Made by a program: the position numbers and the translations under genes
NCBI GenBank assembly: GCA_963750895.1
Contig: CAVVSD010000006.1
Location: 186,001 to 250,000 of the forward strand
Reading direction: 5' to 3'
Origin: CAVVSD01 sp963750895
GTDB taxonomy: Bacteria > Actinomycetota > Thermoleophilia > Solirubrobacterales > Solirubrobacteraceae
Length of the DNA: 64,000 bases
Part shown: piece by piece, positions 26,384-34,762 of the stretch
Numbering within the stretch: position 1 is the stretch's first letter
How the letters are laid out: every line of letters begins with the position of its first letter
Notes under the pieces: generated by a model
Database searches by the model: none
Told to the model about the DNA's origin: nothing
The model's input: the letters and a program-made list of their open reading frames with translations, nothing else

Positions 26384-26708
26384 CACACGAGGAGGAGGTT
26401 TCGCCCCGGCACGAGGAGCGCAGGCGGCGGGCACGCGAGAGAGGATCCACACGGGACATCGTCGTCCCGTGGTCGCTCTGCGGGCCCGCGTGATGGTCTG
26501 ATCGCTGTGTGCCCGGCGGCGTCGCCCTTCGTCGAGGGGAACGACGCCACGTGATCGACACAGAACTTCCTACGCGCCTAACAAAGATCGTCGTACCGGC
26601 GTGCAAAGGTGCTCGCCGTTGTGGAGATCACCGATGCGATCCGTGCGCGAGCAGCGCAGGATCGCGCGGGGTGCAGCCGGCTCGCCGGCGATGTGCAAGG
26701 GGATTGAC
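26384..26708 (+). other. long 5' leader without a recognised gene
   Basis: About 325 bases between the promoter and the small leader frame. GAGGAGG (26389-26395) follows the operator, but no convincing protein frame starts there. No riboswitch or tRNA fold was recognised. It may be an untranslated leader of the importer mRNA. Confidence 0.4.
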
Positions 26709-26792
26709 GTGAAGTCGTACGCGGATTGGGACGTGCAGGCGCTGCGGGTACGCGCCGCCTGCGCGGATGCGCGGGAGGCGCGCAGATCATGA
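26709..26792 (+). CDS. 27-residue leader peptide coupled to the ABC substrate-binding gene
   Basis: GTG at 26709 preceded by AAGGGG at six bases; the frame encodes MKSYADWDVQALRVRAACA.. (27 residues) and its stop TGA overlaps the ATG of the substrate-binding protein (ATGA). It may serve only to deliver ribosomes to the next gene. It has no recognised homologue and could be chance. Confidence 0.4.
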   Translation: MKSYADWDVQALRVRAACADAREARRS

Positions 26793-28169
26793 AGTCCAAG
26801 GGGAGGAGGCTGTCCGTGCAGGAAAAGGTGGAGAGCAAGCGCAGCGGGGTGCCGCGCCTTCGGGTGCTGTTCGCGCTGTTCGCAGCGCTGCTCGTGATCG
26901 GCGTCGCCGTCGGTTGTGGCGATGACGACAGCAGCAGCGACAGTGCGTCAGGCGGCTCGGGTGGTGCCAGCACCACGTCAGGCGACGCGGCCAAGTCGGG
27001 CGACCAGACGGTCAGCGCCGGCGTCAGCGACTACGCCGACTACGTCGGCGCGAAGTCCAGCGGGGCTGCTGACAGCAGCAAGGCGCCGATCACGATCGGC
27101 TGGGTGAACCAGGAGGGCGGCCCGACCGACGTCGGCCCGGGCGCCACCAAGGGCGCCGACCTCGCGGTCAAGTACCTCAACGAGAAGCTGGGCGGCATCG
27201 ACGGTCATCCCGTCAAGCTGTTCAAGTGCTTCACCTCGACGTCCGAGGAGCAGGGTCAGACCTGCGGCCAGAAGATGGTCAACAACAAGGACGTCAAGGT
27301 CATCGGCATGGGCGCGGTCGCGATCGGCGACCAGTCCCTGGTCGCCACGGTCGACGGTTCGAAGCCGATGGTCTCCAGCGTCGCGATCGGCGCGGCCGAT
27401 TCGAAGAACACGAACGGCTACGGCCTCTTCGGCGACGGCATCCGGGTCTCCGGCCCGTTCGCCACGTACGCGCATGACGTCCTCAAGGCCAAGAAGGTCT
27501 CGGTCGTCTGGCCCGAGCTCCCCGGCATCAACGAGAGCTCGCAGGCGATCGTCGACGGCGCCAAGAAGCTGGGCATGGACGTCAAGAGCGTCGCCTGGAA
27601 CCCGAACGCGACCGACCTCGTCGGCCCGCTGACGGCGGCAGGTGCGCAGACGGCGGACGTGATCATCCTGAACTCGGATCCGAAGGGCTGCGTCAACCTC
27701 TACAAGGCGCTGCGAGTCGCTGAAGATCGACACGCCGGTCGTGTCGGAGCCGCTGTGCATCAACGAGCAGGTCTCGAAGGCGATCGGCGACTTCCCGCAG
27801 TGGACGTACGGCATCGCGTCGACCCTGGCCAGCGACATGGCGGACCCGACGGCGCAGGCCTACGCCAAGCTCACCAAGGAGATGGGTGTCCCTGCGCAGT
27901 ACTCGCAGGACGTCTGGATCCCGACCTCGTTCCACGAGATGCTCACCATCTTCCAGTGGATGAACAAGATCGGGCCGGACAACATCTCCGAGGAGACGAT
28001 CGCGGAGCAGGCGAAGGCCTTCAAGGGCCCGCAGGCCTGGGGCGCGCCGACGATCGAGTGCGGCAAGTACCCGGAGGCTCCGGGTATCTGCAACGACCAG
28101 ACGAAGTTCTACACCTACAAGGGCAAGGGCACGTTCGAGCCCGCCGGCGGCTGGCAGAAGTCGCCGTAG
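26789..28169 (+). CDS. ABC importer substrate-binding lipoprotein (LivK/HAAT type), frame broken near 27713
   Basis: A ~460-residue periplasmic-binding-fold lipoprotein. Signal peptide with lipobox VAVGC near residue 38, a Ser/Gly/Ala-rich linker (residues ~40-80), then the type-I fold with 'ITIGWVNQEGGPTDVGPGAT' and 'DGHPVKLFKCFTSTSEEQGQ'. It captures an amino-acid-like or aromatic-acid ligand for the permease that follows. Near 27713 the frame shifts; restoring CG in 'ctgcgagtcg' gives 'LRESLKIDTPVVSEPL' and rejoins the C-terminal half, so a sequence error is probable. Confidence 0.85.
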
Positions 28170-28182
28170 GGATTGACCGGCA

Positions 28183-28212
28183 GGAGGGCCGCCGCATCCG
28201 CGGCGGCCCTCC
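28183..28212 (+). terminator. perfect 13-bp hairpin between binding-protein and permease genes
   Basis: GGAGGGCCGCCGC (28183-28195), loop ATCC, and its complement (28200-28212). It lies 13 bases after the binding-protein stop and 20 before the permease start. Such intercistronic hairpins often stabilise or partly terminate the message so that the binding protein is made in excess. Confidence 0.7.
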
Positions 28213-28232
28213 CGCCACATCCTGAGACATAC

Positions 28233-30247
28233 ATGGACCAGATCATCCTCTTCGCACTCCTCGGGCTCGGCACCGGCGCGCTGATCGCCGGCATCGGTCT
28301 GGGGATCGTGCTCACCTACCGCGGCTCGGGCGTCATCAACCTGGCCACCGGCGCCATCTCGATGGTGGCGGGCTATCTCTTCTTCACGCTCAACACGGGC
28401 GGCTTCTTCGGCATCGAGCTGGACGTCTGGCCTGCGGCCATCGTCGGACTTGCTCATGACCCTCGTGCTGGGCATCGCCTGCGAGTACGGCGTGTTCCGG
28501 CCGCTGCGCAACGCTTCGCCGCTCGCGAAGCTCGTGGCGTCCCTCGGCATCCTGCTCACCGCCCAGGCCTGCGATCGTCCTCATCTACGGCACGGCGGGC
28601 CGCGACGCGCCCGGCCTGCTGCCGAAGGACATCGTCGAGGTGGCGGGCGCCGCCATCCCGGCCGACCGGTTCTGGCTGACGGGCATCGTCATCGTCATCG
28701 CGGCCCTGCTCTGGGCGCTGTACAAGTACACGCGCTTCGGCCTCGCGACGCGCGCCGCCTCCGAGAGCGAGGCGAACGCGCTCCTGGCCGGCCTGTCGCC
28801 GAACCGGCTCGCGCTCATGAACACGATCCTCGCGACGCTCGTCGCCGGCTTCGTGGGCATCCTCGCGTCGTCGCTGGCGCAGCTGGACTCGACGACGCTG
28901 ACGCTGCAGGTGGTGCCCGCCCTGGGCGCCGTGCTCTTCGCGCGCTTCACGTCGTTCGCGATCACGTGCGTCGCGGGCCTGGCCATCGGCGTGGTGCAGT
29001 CGCTGATCTACTACTTCTCGACGCAGACCTGGTTCCCGACCGACCAGGGCGCGGCGCTGCCGGGCGTGAGCGCGCTGGTGACGTTCGTCATCATCGTGAT
29101 CGCGCTGTGGTGGCGCGGCTCGAGCCTGCCGACGCGCGGTGAGATCGTCGAGCAGGGCCTCCCCGAGGCCCCGCGAGCCGAGCGTCTCCTGCGTCCGACG
29201 GTCATCGCGATCGTCGTCGGCGTCGTCGCGCTCATCGTGCTGCCGTTCGACTACCGGAACGCGCTGGTCATCACGATGGCCGCCATCGTCATCTGCCTGT
29301 CGTTCGTCGTCATCACCGGCTACGTCGGGCAGGTGTCGCTCGCGCAGGTCGCCCTGGCGGGCGCGGCGGGCTTCACGGTCTCGCACTTCGCGACCGACCT
29401 GGGGATCGACTTCCCGATCGGCGCGATCGCCGGCATCGCCGTGGCGACCATCCTGGGATTCATCACCGGCGTCTCCGCGTTGCGTGTGCGAGGTGTGTCG
29501 TTGGCGGTGGTGACGTTGGCGGCCGCGGTCGCCATCGAGCAGTTCGGCTTCGCGAGCAACACGTTCGGCGCGGGGTCGACCGGTTCGCCGGTGCCCGAGC
29601 CGATCCTGTTCGGCTTCGACCTCGGCTCCCGCAACGGGTTCCGCGGCCTGGACGGCAGCATCCCGAGCCCCGTGCTCGGCTTCTGCATCCTGGCCGTGGT
29701 CGTGCTGACGGGCCTGTTCGTGGCGCGCCTGCGCATCAGCGGGCTCGGTCAGCGCATGCTGGCCGTCCGCTCGAACGAGCGCGCGGCTGCCGCTGCGGGC
29801 GTCAGCGTGCGCAACACGAAGTTCGCTGCGTTCGGCATCTCGTCGTTCATCGCCGGCGTCGGTGGCGTGCTCTACGCCTACACGCTCGGCTCGGTGAGCG
29901 CCGACCGGTTCGGCATCCTCATCGCGCTCGGGTTCGTGGCGTTCGCCTACGTCGGCGGCATCACGATGGTGTCCGGTGCGGTGTTCGGCGGCCTCATCGC
30001 GTCCGAGGGCCTGTTCTCGCACTTCACGCAGGACGTCATCGGCATCTCGGGCACGTGGACGCTGCTCATCGGCGGCGTCACGCTGATCCTGAACCTCGTG
30101 TTCTTCCCCGACGGCGTCGCGGGATCGCAGTACCAGAAGAAAAAGGCGAAGGCCGCCGAGAAAGCGAGACAGCAACTCGCGGCCGCGGAAGCGAGTGGCG
30201 GTGGCGGTGGCGTCGCCGCCTCGGCGGCAGGGAGCGCCCAGCGATGA
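28233..30247 (+). CDS. fused LivH-LivM-type ABC permease, frame broken near 28450 and 28570
   Basis: One long frame encodes both branched-chain-amino-acid-type permeases: a LivH half (residues ~1-290, 'GIGLGIVLTYRGSGVINLA') and a LivM half (residues ~330-630, 'GYVGQVSLAQVALAGAAGF' and 'VRSNERAAAAAGV'), with a hydrophilic tail. Two single-T insertions (28449-28451 and 28570) split the first 120 residues into three frames; removing them gives 'GLLMTLVLGIACEYGVFRPLR' and 'AQAAIVLIYGTAGRDAPG', normal family sequence. ATGA overlap with the ATPase gene. Confidence 0.85.
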
Positions 30248-31041
30248 GCACACTGCTCGAGACAGGAGGGCTGTCCGTCCGCTTCGGCGGCGTGCACGCC
30301 CTCAGCGACGTCGACCTGAAGGTGGAGGAGGGTCAGCTCGTCGGGCTGATCGGCCCGAACGGCGCAGGCAAGACGACGTTCATCGACGCGATCTCCGGGT
30401 TCGTGCCGTGCACCGGCAGCGTGGTCCTCGAGGGCACGGACATCACCGGCATGGCGCCGGACGACCGTGCCCACCGTGGGCTCACGCGCACGTGGCAGGC
30501 CGCGGAGCTCTTCGACGACCTGACCGTGCGCGAGAACCTCATGGTGGCCGCCCGCCGGGCGTCGTGGCGCGACACGCTCCGCGACATCTTCCGGGGGACC
30601 AACGACGAGGACGAGCGCGTCGCGTCGGCGCTGACGCGCCTGCAGCTGGACGAGCAGGCCGACGTGCTTCCGGGCGAGCTCACGCAGGGCCAGCGCAAGC
30701 TGGTCGGCGTGGCGCGCGCGCTGGCGGCGCAGCCCCACGTGGTCTGCCTCGACGAGCCTGCGGCGGGTCTGGACACCTCGGAGAGCGAGGAGCTCGGCCG
30801 GCGACTGCGCAGCATCGTCGACAGCGGGACCTCGATGCTGCTCATCGACCACGACATGGGGCTCGTGCTGTCGATCTGCGACCAGGTCATCGTGCTCGAG
30901 TTCGGCAAGGTCATCGCTCAGGGCACGCCTGAGGTCGTGACGCGTGACCCGAAGGTCGTCGAGGCCTACCTCGGCGGGGCGAGTGCGGAGGTCGCGGACG
31001 AGGTCCAGGCCGCCGCAGCGGACGCGGGAGCGGGCCAGTGA
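30244..31041 (+). CDS. ABC importer ATPase, LivG type
   Basis: A 265-residue ATP-binding subunit of a branched-chain-amino-acid-type importer. Walker A 'GPNGAGKTT' near residue 40, signature-region 'LTQGQRKLVGVARAL' (a variant of LSGGQ), Walker B 'VVCLDEPAAGLD', H-loop 'LLIDHDMGLV'. The start overlaps the permease stop, and its stop overlaps the LivF-like start (GTGA). Part of the operon from 26789. Confidence 0.92.
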   Translation: MSTLLETGGLSVRFGGVHALSDVDLKVEEGQLVGLIGPNGAGKTTFIDAISGFVPCTGSVVLEGTDITGMAPDDRAHRGLTRTWQAAELFDDLTVRENLMVAARRASWRDTLRDIFRGTNDEDERVASALTRLQLDEQADVLPGELTQGQRKLVGVARALAAQPHVVCLDEPAAGLDTSESEELGRRLRSIVDSGTSMLLIDHDMGLVLSICDQVIVLEFGKVIAQGTPEVVTRDPKVVEAYLGGASAEVADEVQAAAADAGAGQ

Positions 31042-31766
31042 GCGGCGGAACGCTGGAGATCGAGGGCCTGGACGCCGGGTACGACGGTGCGCCGGTCGTG
31101 CGTGAGCTCACGCTGTCGGTGGCACCGGGCGAGGTCGTGGCGCTGCTCGGCGCCAACGGCGCGGGCAAGACGACCACCCTGCGGGCCATCTCCGGGATCG
31201 TGCACCCGATGGCGGGCACGATCACGGTCGACGGCCAGGACACCGCGAGCATCAGCGCGAGTGCGGTCGCCCGCATGGGCGTCGCGCACGTGCCCGAAGG
31301 TCGCGGCATCTTCTACGGCCTCACCGTGGCGGAGCACTTCAAGCTGGGTGCTCGCGGGGAGACCCTCGACGCCAACGCGGCGTACGAGTACTTCCCGGCG
31401 CTCCGTGAGCTCGCGGACCGCCGCTCGGGTCTGCTGTCCGGCGGCGAGCAGCAGATGCTCGCGGTCGGCCGTGCGCTCGTGCGCAAGCCGAAGCTCCTGC
31501 TGCTGGACGAGCTGAGCCTCGGCCTCGCGCCGGTCATCGTCGAGCGGCTGCTGCCGGTCGTCCGCGACTACGCGACCCAGGAGGGATGCGCGGTGCTGCT
31601 CGTCGAGCAGCACGTCGGGCTGGCGCTCGACGTCGCCGATCGCGCGTACGTCCTCTCGCACGGGCGGGTGACGCTGCACAAGTCGGCGGCCGAGCTGCGC
31701 GGCAACCACGAGCTGCTGCTGGCGAGCTACCTGGGCGAGGCCGCGGCGGCCGACGCCACCGCCTAG
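31038..31766 (+). CDS. ABC importer ATPase, LivF type
   Basis: A 242-residue ATP-binding subunit: Walker A 'GANGAGKTTT', signature 'LLSGGEQQMLAVGRAL', Walker B 'LLLLDELSLGLAP', H-loop 'LLVEQHVGLAL'. It closes the importer operon. Family members import branched-chain amino acids, amides, urea or aromatic acids; the catabolic setting favours an aromatic acid or phenol. Confidence 0.92.
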   Translation: MSGGTLEIEGLDAGYDGAPVVRELTLSVAPGEVVALLGANGAGKTTTLRAISGIVHPMAGTITVDGQDTASISASAVARMGVAHVPEGRGIFYGLTVAEHFKLGARGETLDANAAYEYFPALRELADRRSGLLSGGEQQMLAVGRALVRKPKLLLLDELSLGLAPVIVERLLPVVRDYATQEGCAVLLVEQHVGLALDVADRAYVLSHGRVTLHKSAAELRGNHELLLASYLGEAAAADATA

Positions 31767-31933
31767 CCGCGCAGCGTCGCGGAGGGCGCCTGCCCGTAGC
31801 GACGCCGGTAGGCGCGGCGAACCGCCCCGTGTGGGCGAAACCGAAGCGCAGTGCGACCTCGGTGACGGTGGTGCCGTCGCCGGGGTCCGCGTCGCGCAAC
31901 GCGGCGTGCGCCGGAGGCGCGCGGACGCGTCCG
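31763..31933 (-). pseudogene. remnant of an AraC-family regulator (C-terminal HTH only)
   Basis: On the minus strand a decayed AraC C-terminus can be read: 'ARLRR', then 'AHAALRDADPGDGTTVTEVA' and 'LRFGFAHTGRFA', then 'AYRRRYGQAPSATLRG' and TAG at 31763. Two frame changes (near 31915 and 31821) separate the three parts, and no effector domain precedes. Upstream, the minus strand of 31934-32020 encodes a Trp/Ala-rich stretch that looks like a signal peptide but leads nowhere. Unlike the other broken genes here, the N-terminal two thirds are missing, so this is a real remnant. It fills the gap between LivF and the next gene. Confidence 0.7.
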
Positions 31934-32044
31934 CGACGGCCGGGGCAGCGGCCGCCGCGGCCACGCCGAGGACGAGCGATGCGGCGGCTCTCCACCACCA
32001 CACGCGCCGCAACCTAGAACGACCCGGCGGGCGCGTGCGCCGGT

Positions 32045-32593
32045 TCACCGCACGGGCGGGTACAGCGTCTGCCCGGGCTCGACCTGCACCGCGAACGCCT
32101 GCAGCATCCGCGCGACCGCCTCGTAGAACGCGCCGAGCAGCGACAGCTCCACCGCGGAGGCGTCTCCGACGGCTCGGCGCAGCTCGGCCATCGTCTCGTC
32201 GGTCACCCCGAACACGTGCTGCTCCTCCGCGAGGCGCACCGCCGCGCGCTCGGCGTCGTCGAACACCGGGCTCGTCGCCGCCTCGCCGAGCGCGTCCACC
32301 TTCTCGTCCGGCACGCCGGCGTCGGCGGCCATCTTGCGGTGGTGCTGCCACTCGTACTCCGAGCCGCAGAGCTGCGCGATGCGCAGGATCATCAGCTCGC
32401 GCAGCGCGCGCGGCGTCCCGGCGTCGTAGCGCAGCGTCTTCGCGAGCTGCGCGTAGGACCGGAGCATCACGGGGTTGTTGGCGAGGACGCGGTACAGCGC
32501 GATGGGCTGCCGGCCCTCGTTGATCGACGTCGCGAACACCTCGGCGGTGATCGGATCGGGGGCGTCGCCCTCGACGAGAGGAAGTCGGGTCAT
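32045..32593 (-). CDS. carboxymuconolactone decarboxylase-family protein
   Basis: A 182-residue CMD/AhpD-fold protein with the core 'RELMILRIAQLCGSEYEWQHH'. The second Cys of AhpD-type CxxC is absent (CGSE), so it is more like the single-Cys or lactone-decarboxylase branch. Relatives take part in protocatechuate ring-fission pathways or act as thiol peroxidase-like proteins. It is divergent from the alcohol dehydrogenase gene; ATG 32593. Confidence 0.85.
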   Translation of the reverse strand: MTRLPLVEGDAPDPITAEVFATSINEGRQPIALYRVLANNPVMLRSYAQLAKTLRYDAGTPRALRELMILRIAQLCGSEYEWQHHRKMAADAGVPDEKVDALGEAATSPVFDDAERAAVRLAEEQHVFGVTDETMAELRRAVGDASAVELSLLGAFYEAVARMLQAFAVQVEPGQTLYPPVR

Positions 32594-32653
32594 TGGGCGC
32601 GGATATTGTCGTACCGTCAGGCGTCGAGGGCACAGCAGCCGAGGGGAGTGGGC

Positions 32654-33787
32654 ATGCGCGCAGCGTTGATGGTGGAGGCGAAGCAGCCGTTCGTGGTGGA
32701 GGACATCGAGTACTACTCGCCGTCACCCGGGCGCGTGCTCGTGCGCACGGGGGCGTCGCCGTTCTGCTCCACCGACTGCGTGAACTGGCGCGGCGAGCTG
32801 TCGAAGATCCCGCCGACGGTCCTGGGGCACGCCTCCATGGGCTACGTCGAGGAGGTGGGCGCGAACGTCACGGGCCTGAAGGTGGGCGACCGGGTCATCG
32901 TCCCGGGGACGTCGGAGTGCAACGTCTGCTTCTACTGCTCCATCGGCCGCCCGGACCAGTGCTCGGAGACGTTCGATCGCGGCGGCATCTGGCCCGACGT
33001 CGCGGAGCGCTCCAACGGCGACGTCGTCAACGCCGCGGGCAACGTCGGCGGCTACTCGGAGATGATGAACGTCACCGCCAACCAGGTGTGGGCGATCGAG
33101 TCCGATCTGCCCGACGAGTGGCTCGGCTGCCTGGGCTGCGGCATCACGACGGGCCTGGGCTCCATCTTCCACGTCGCCAAGGTCCAGCCGGGCCAGAGCG
33201 TCGCGGTCGTCGGCCTCGGCCACCTCGGCCAGTGGATGGTCCAGGCCGCGAAGGTCGCGGGCGCCCGCAAGATCATCGCCGTCGACCCGATCGCCTACCG
33301 CCGCGAGCTCGCCGGCACGCTCGGTGCGACCCACGTCGTCGACCCGAGCGCCGAGGACTCGATCGCCGCCGTCCAGGGCCTGACCGAGGGGCGCGGCGCC
33401 GACGTCGTCATGGAGGCCGCGACCCTGGTGTCGGCGACCCGCGACGCCGTGCTCATGTCGCGCCGCGCGGGCACGGTCGTGCTGTCCAGCGTCCAGAAGG
33501 CGGACGCCGAGGTCACGCTGCCGCAGGTGGCGATCTCGGTCCAGAGCCGCGCGATCATCTCCACGCAGAACGGCAACGTGCGCATGCGCGCCGACCTGCC
33601 CCGCTTCATCCGCATGATGGAGGAGGGCATCGTCACCGCCGAGCCGATCGTCACGACGAAGTACGCGCTCGACGACATCAACGACGCGCTGCACGCGTCC
33701 GACGAGAAGCGCGACCTCAGCGGCGTGATCGTGCCGGGGCTGGCGAAGACCGAGGTGCTGTCGCGCGTCGACGCGGTGGCTGCGTAG
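32654..33787 (+). CDS. zinc-dependent alcohol dehydrogenase (MDR family)
   Basis: A 377-residue paralogue of the enzyme at 11728. Catalytic zinc residues in 'SPFCSTDCVNWRGE' and 'VLGHASMGYVEE'; structural-zinc cysteines in 'ECNVCFYCSIGRPDQC'; Rossmann motif 'VVGLGHLGQWM'. ATG 32654 has GAGGGGAG upstream. It precedes the P450 operon and might oxidise the hydroxymethyl product of P450 chemistry; this is inferred. Its 3' end overlaps the LysR gene by 71 bases on the other strand. Confidence 0.88.
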   Translation: MRAALMVEAKQPFVVEDIEYYSPSPGRVLVRTGASPFCSTDCVNWRGELSKIPPTVLGHASMGYVEEVGANVTGLKVGDRVIVPGTSECNVCFYCSIGRPDQCSETFDRGGIWPDVAERSNGDVVNAAGNVGGYSEMMNVTANQVWAIESDLPDEWLGCLGCGITTGLGSIFHVAKVQPGQSVAVVGLGHLGQWMVQAAKVAGARKIIAVDPIAYRRELAGTLGATHVVDPSAEDSIAAVQGLTEGRGADVVMEAATLVSATRDAVLMSRRAGTVVLSSVQKADAEVTLPQVAISVQSRAIISTQNGNVRMRADLPRFIRMMEEGIVTAEPIVTTKYALDDINDALHASDEKRDLSGVIVPGLAKTEVLSRVDAVAA

Positions 33788-34682
33788 CGCGCGCCGCCGC
33801 GGCGTCTGCCGCGACCTCCCGCAGCCGCTGCAGCGCGGGCGCATCCGCGCCGCGCCGCCAGGCGAGCGCGATGCCCATCGTCGGCTCCGGCGGCGCGAAG
33901 CGTCGGTAGACCGCACCCGGCACGCGCAGGCTGCGCGACCGCTCCAGCCCGATGAACGAGATCCCGCTGCCGGCGGCGACGGCGGTGACGATGCGCTCCT
34001 CCTCCGGCTCGGCCCGCGCGACCGGCGGCCAGCGCGCTGCGTCATCGCCGTAGACCTCGGCGAGCATCTCCCGCCACGGCGCGGGCGCGTGCCCCTCCGG
34101 CCACCAGACGAGCGGCTCGCCGATGACGTCCTCCGGGCGGATCGCGCGCCGTCGTGCGAGCGGATGGCGGGTCGGCACGACGCAGACCATCGGCTCGCGC
34201 CCCAGCTCGATGACCTCGAGGCCGTCGTCGACGAGCGGCGGCCGGACGAACGCGACGTCGATCATGTCCTCGCGCAGCGCGACGGCGTTGAGCGTCGACG
34301 TCCCCACGTCGAGCTCCAGATCGACGCCCGGATGCTGCGCGCGGAAGCGCTCGACGATCTCGCCGGCCAGCCCGCCGGTCAGCGAGCGTGTGAGGTTCAG
34401 CCGCAGCCGCCCGCGCTCCCCGGCGGCGGCGCCGCGGGCGGCGTCGATCGCGCGGTCCGCGGCGGAGAGGACGCCGCGCGCCTCCTCGAGCAGTGCGACG
34501 CCGGCCGGCGTCAGGGCGACGCGCCGGCGGTCGCGCTCCAGGAGCCGCACGCCCAGCGAGGCCTCGAGCCGGCGCAGCTGCTGGCTCAGGCTCGGCTGCG
34601 CGATGCCGAGCCGCTCGGCGGCGCGGCGGAAGTGCAGCTCCTCGGCGAGGACGACGAACGACCGCAGCTGCCGCAGCTCCAT
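33717..34682 (-). CDS. LysR-family transcriptional regulator
   Basis: A 321-residue LysR regulator: N-terminal winged helix 'MELRQLRSFVVLAEELHF' with 'RLGIAQPSLSQQLRRLEASL', then a periplasmic-binding-like effector domain ('LRLNLTRSLTGGLAGEIVERF', 'AVAAGSGISFIGLERS'). The LysR group containing BenM/CatM-like regulators senses aromatic acids. It is divergent from the P450-kinase gene with an 80-base gap holding an inverted repeat, so it most likely controls that operon. Confidence 0.9.
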   Translation of the reverse strand: MELRQLRSFVVLAEELHFRRAAERLGIAQPSLSQQLRRLEASLGVRLLERDRRRVALTPAGVALLEEARGVLSAADRAIDAARGAAAGERGRLRLNLTRSLTGGLAGEIVERFRAQHPGVDLELDVGTSTLNAVALREDMIDVAFVRPPLVDDGLEVIELGREPMVCVVPTRHPLARRRAIRPEDVIGEPLVWWPEGHAPAPWREMLAEVYGDDAARWPPVARAEPEEERIVTAVAAGSGISFIGLERSRSLRVPGAVYRRFAPPEPTMGIALAWRRGADAPALQRLREVAADAAAARATQPPRRRATAPRSSPAPARSRR

Positions 34683-34716
34683 CGTCGCATGATAGGCGAC
34701 GCCGATCACAGGATCG

Positions 34717-34731
34717 TCAACTCGCTGTTGA
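34717..34731. promoter_or_regulatory. LysR-type operator
   Basis: TCAAC-N5-GTTGA (34717-34721 / 34727-34731) is a perfect dyad with the spacing of LysR boxes (T-N11-A). It lies between the divergent LysR and P450-kinase starts, 31 bases before the P450 ATG. LysR autoregulation and P450-operon activation from this site are expected but untested. Confidence 0.6.
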
Positions 34732-34762
34732 TAGCCCGGTCGCCACCTCGTACGGTCGGCCC

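Noticed and set aside
26601..26792. 63-codon frame before the substrate-binding gene
   Set aside because: Composition is not protein-like in its first part; only the final 27 codons from GTG 26709 have a ribosome site.
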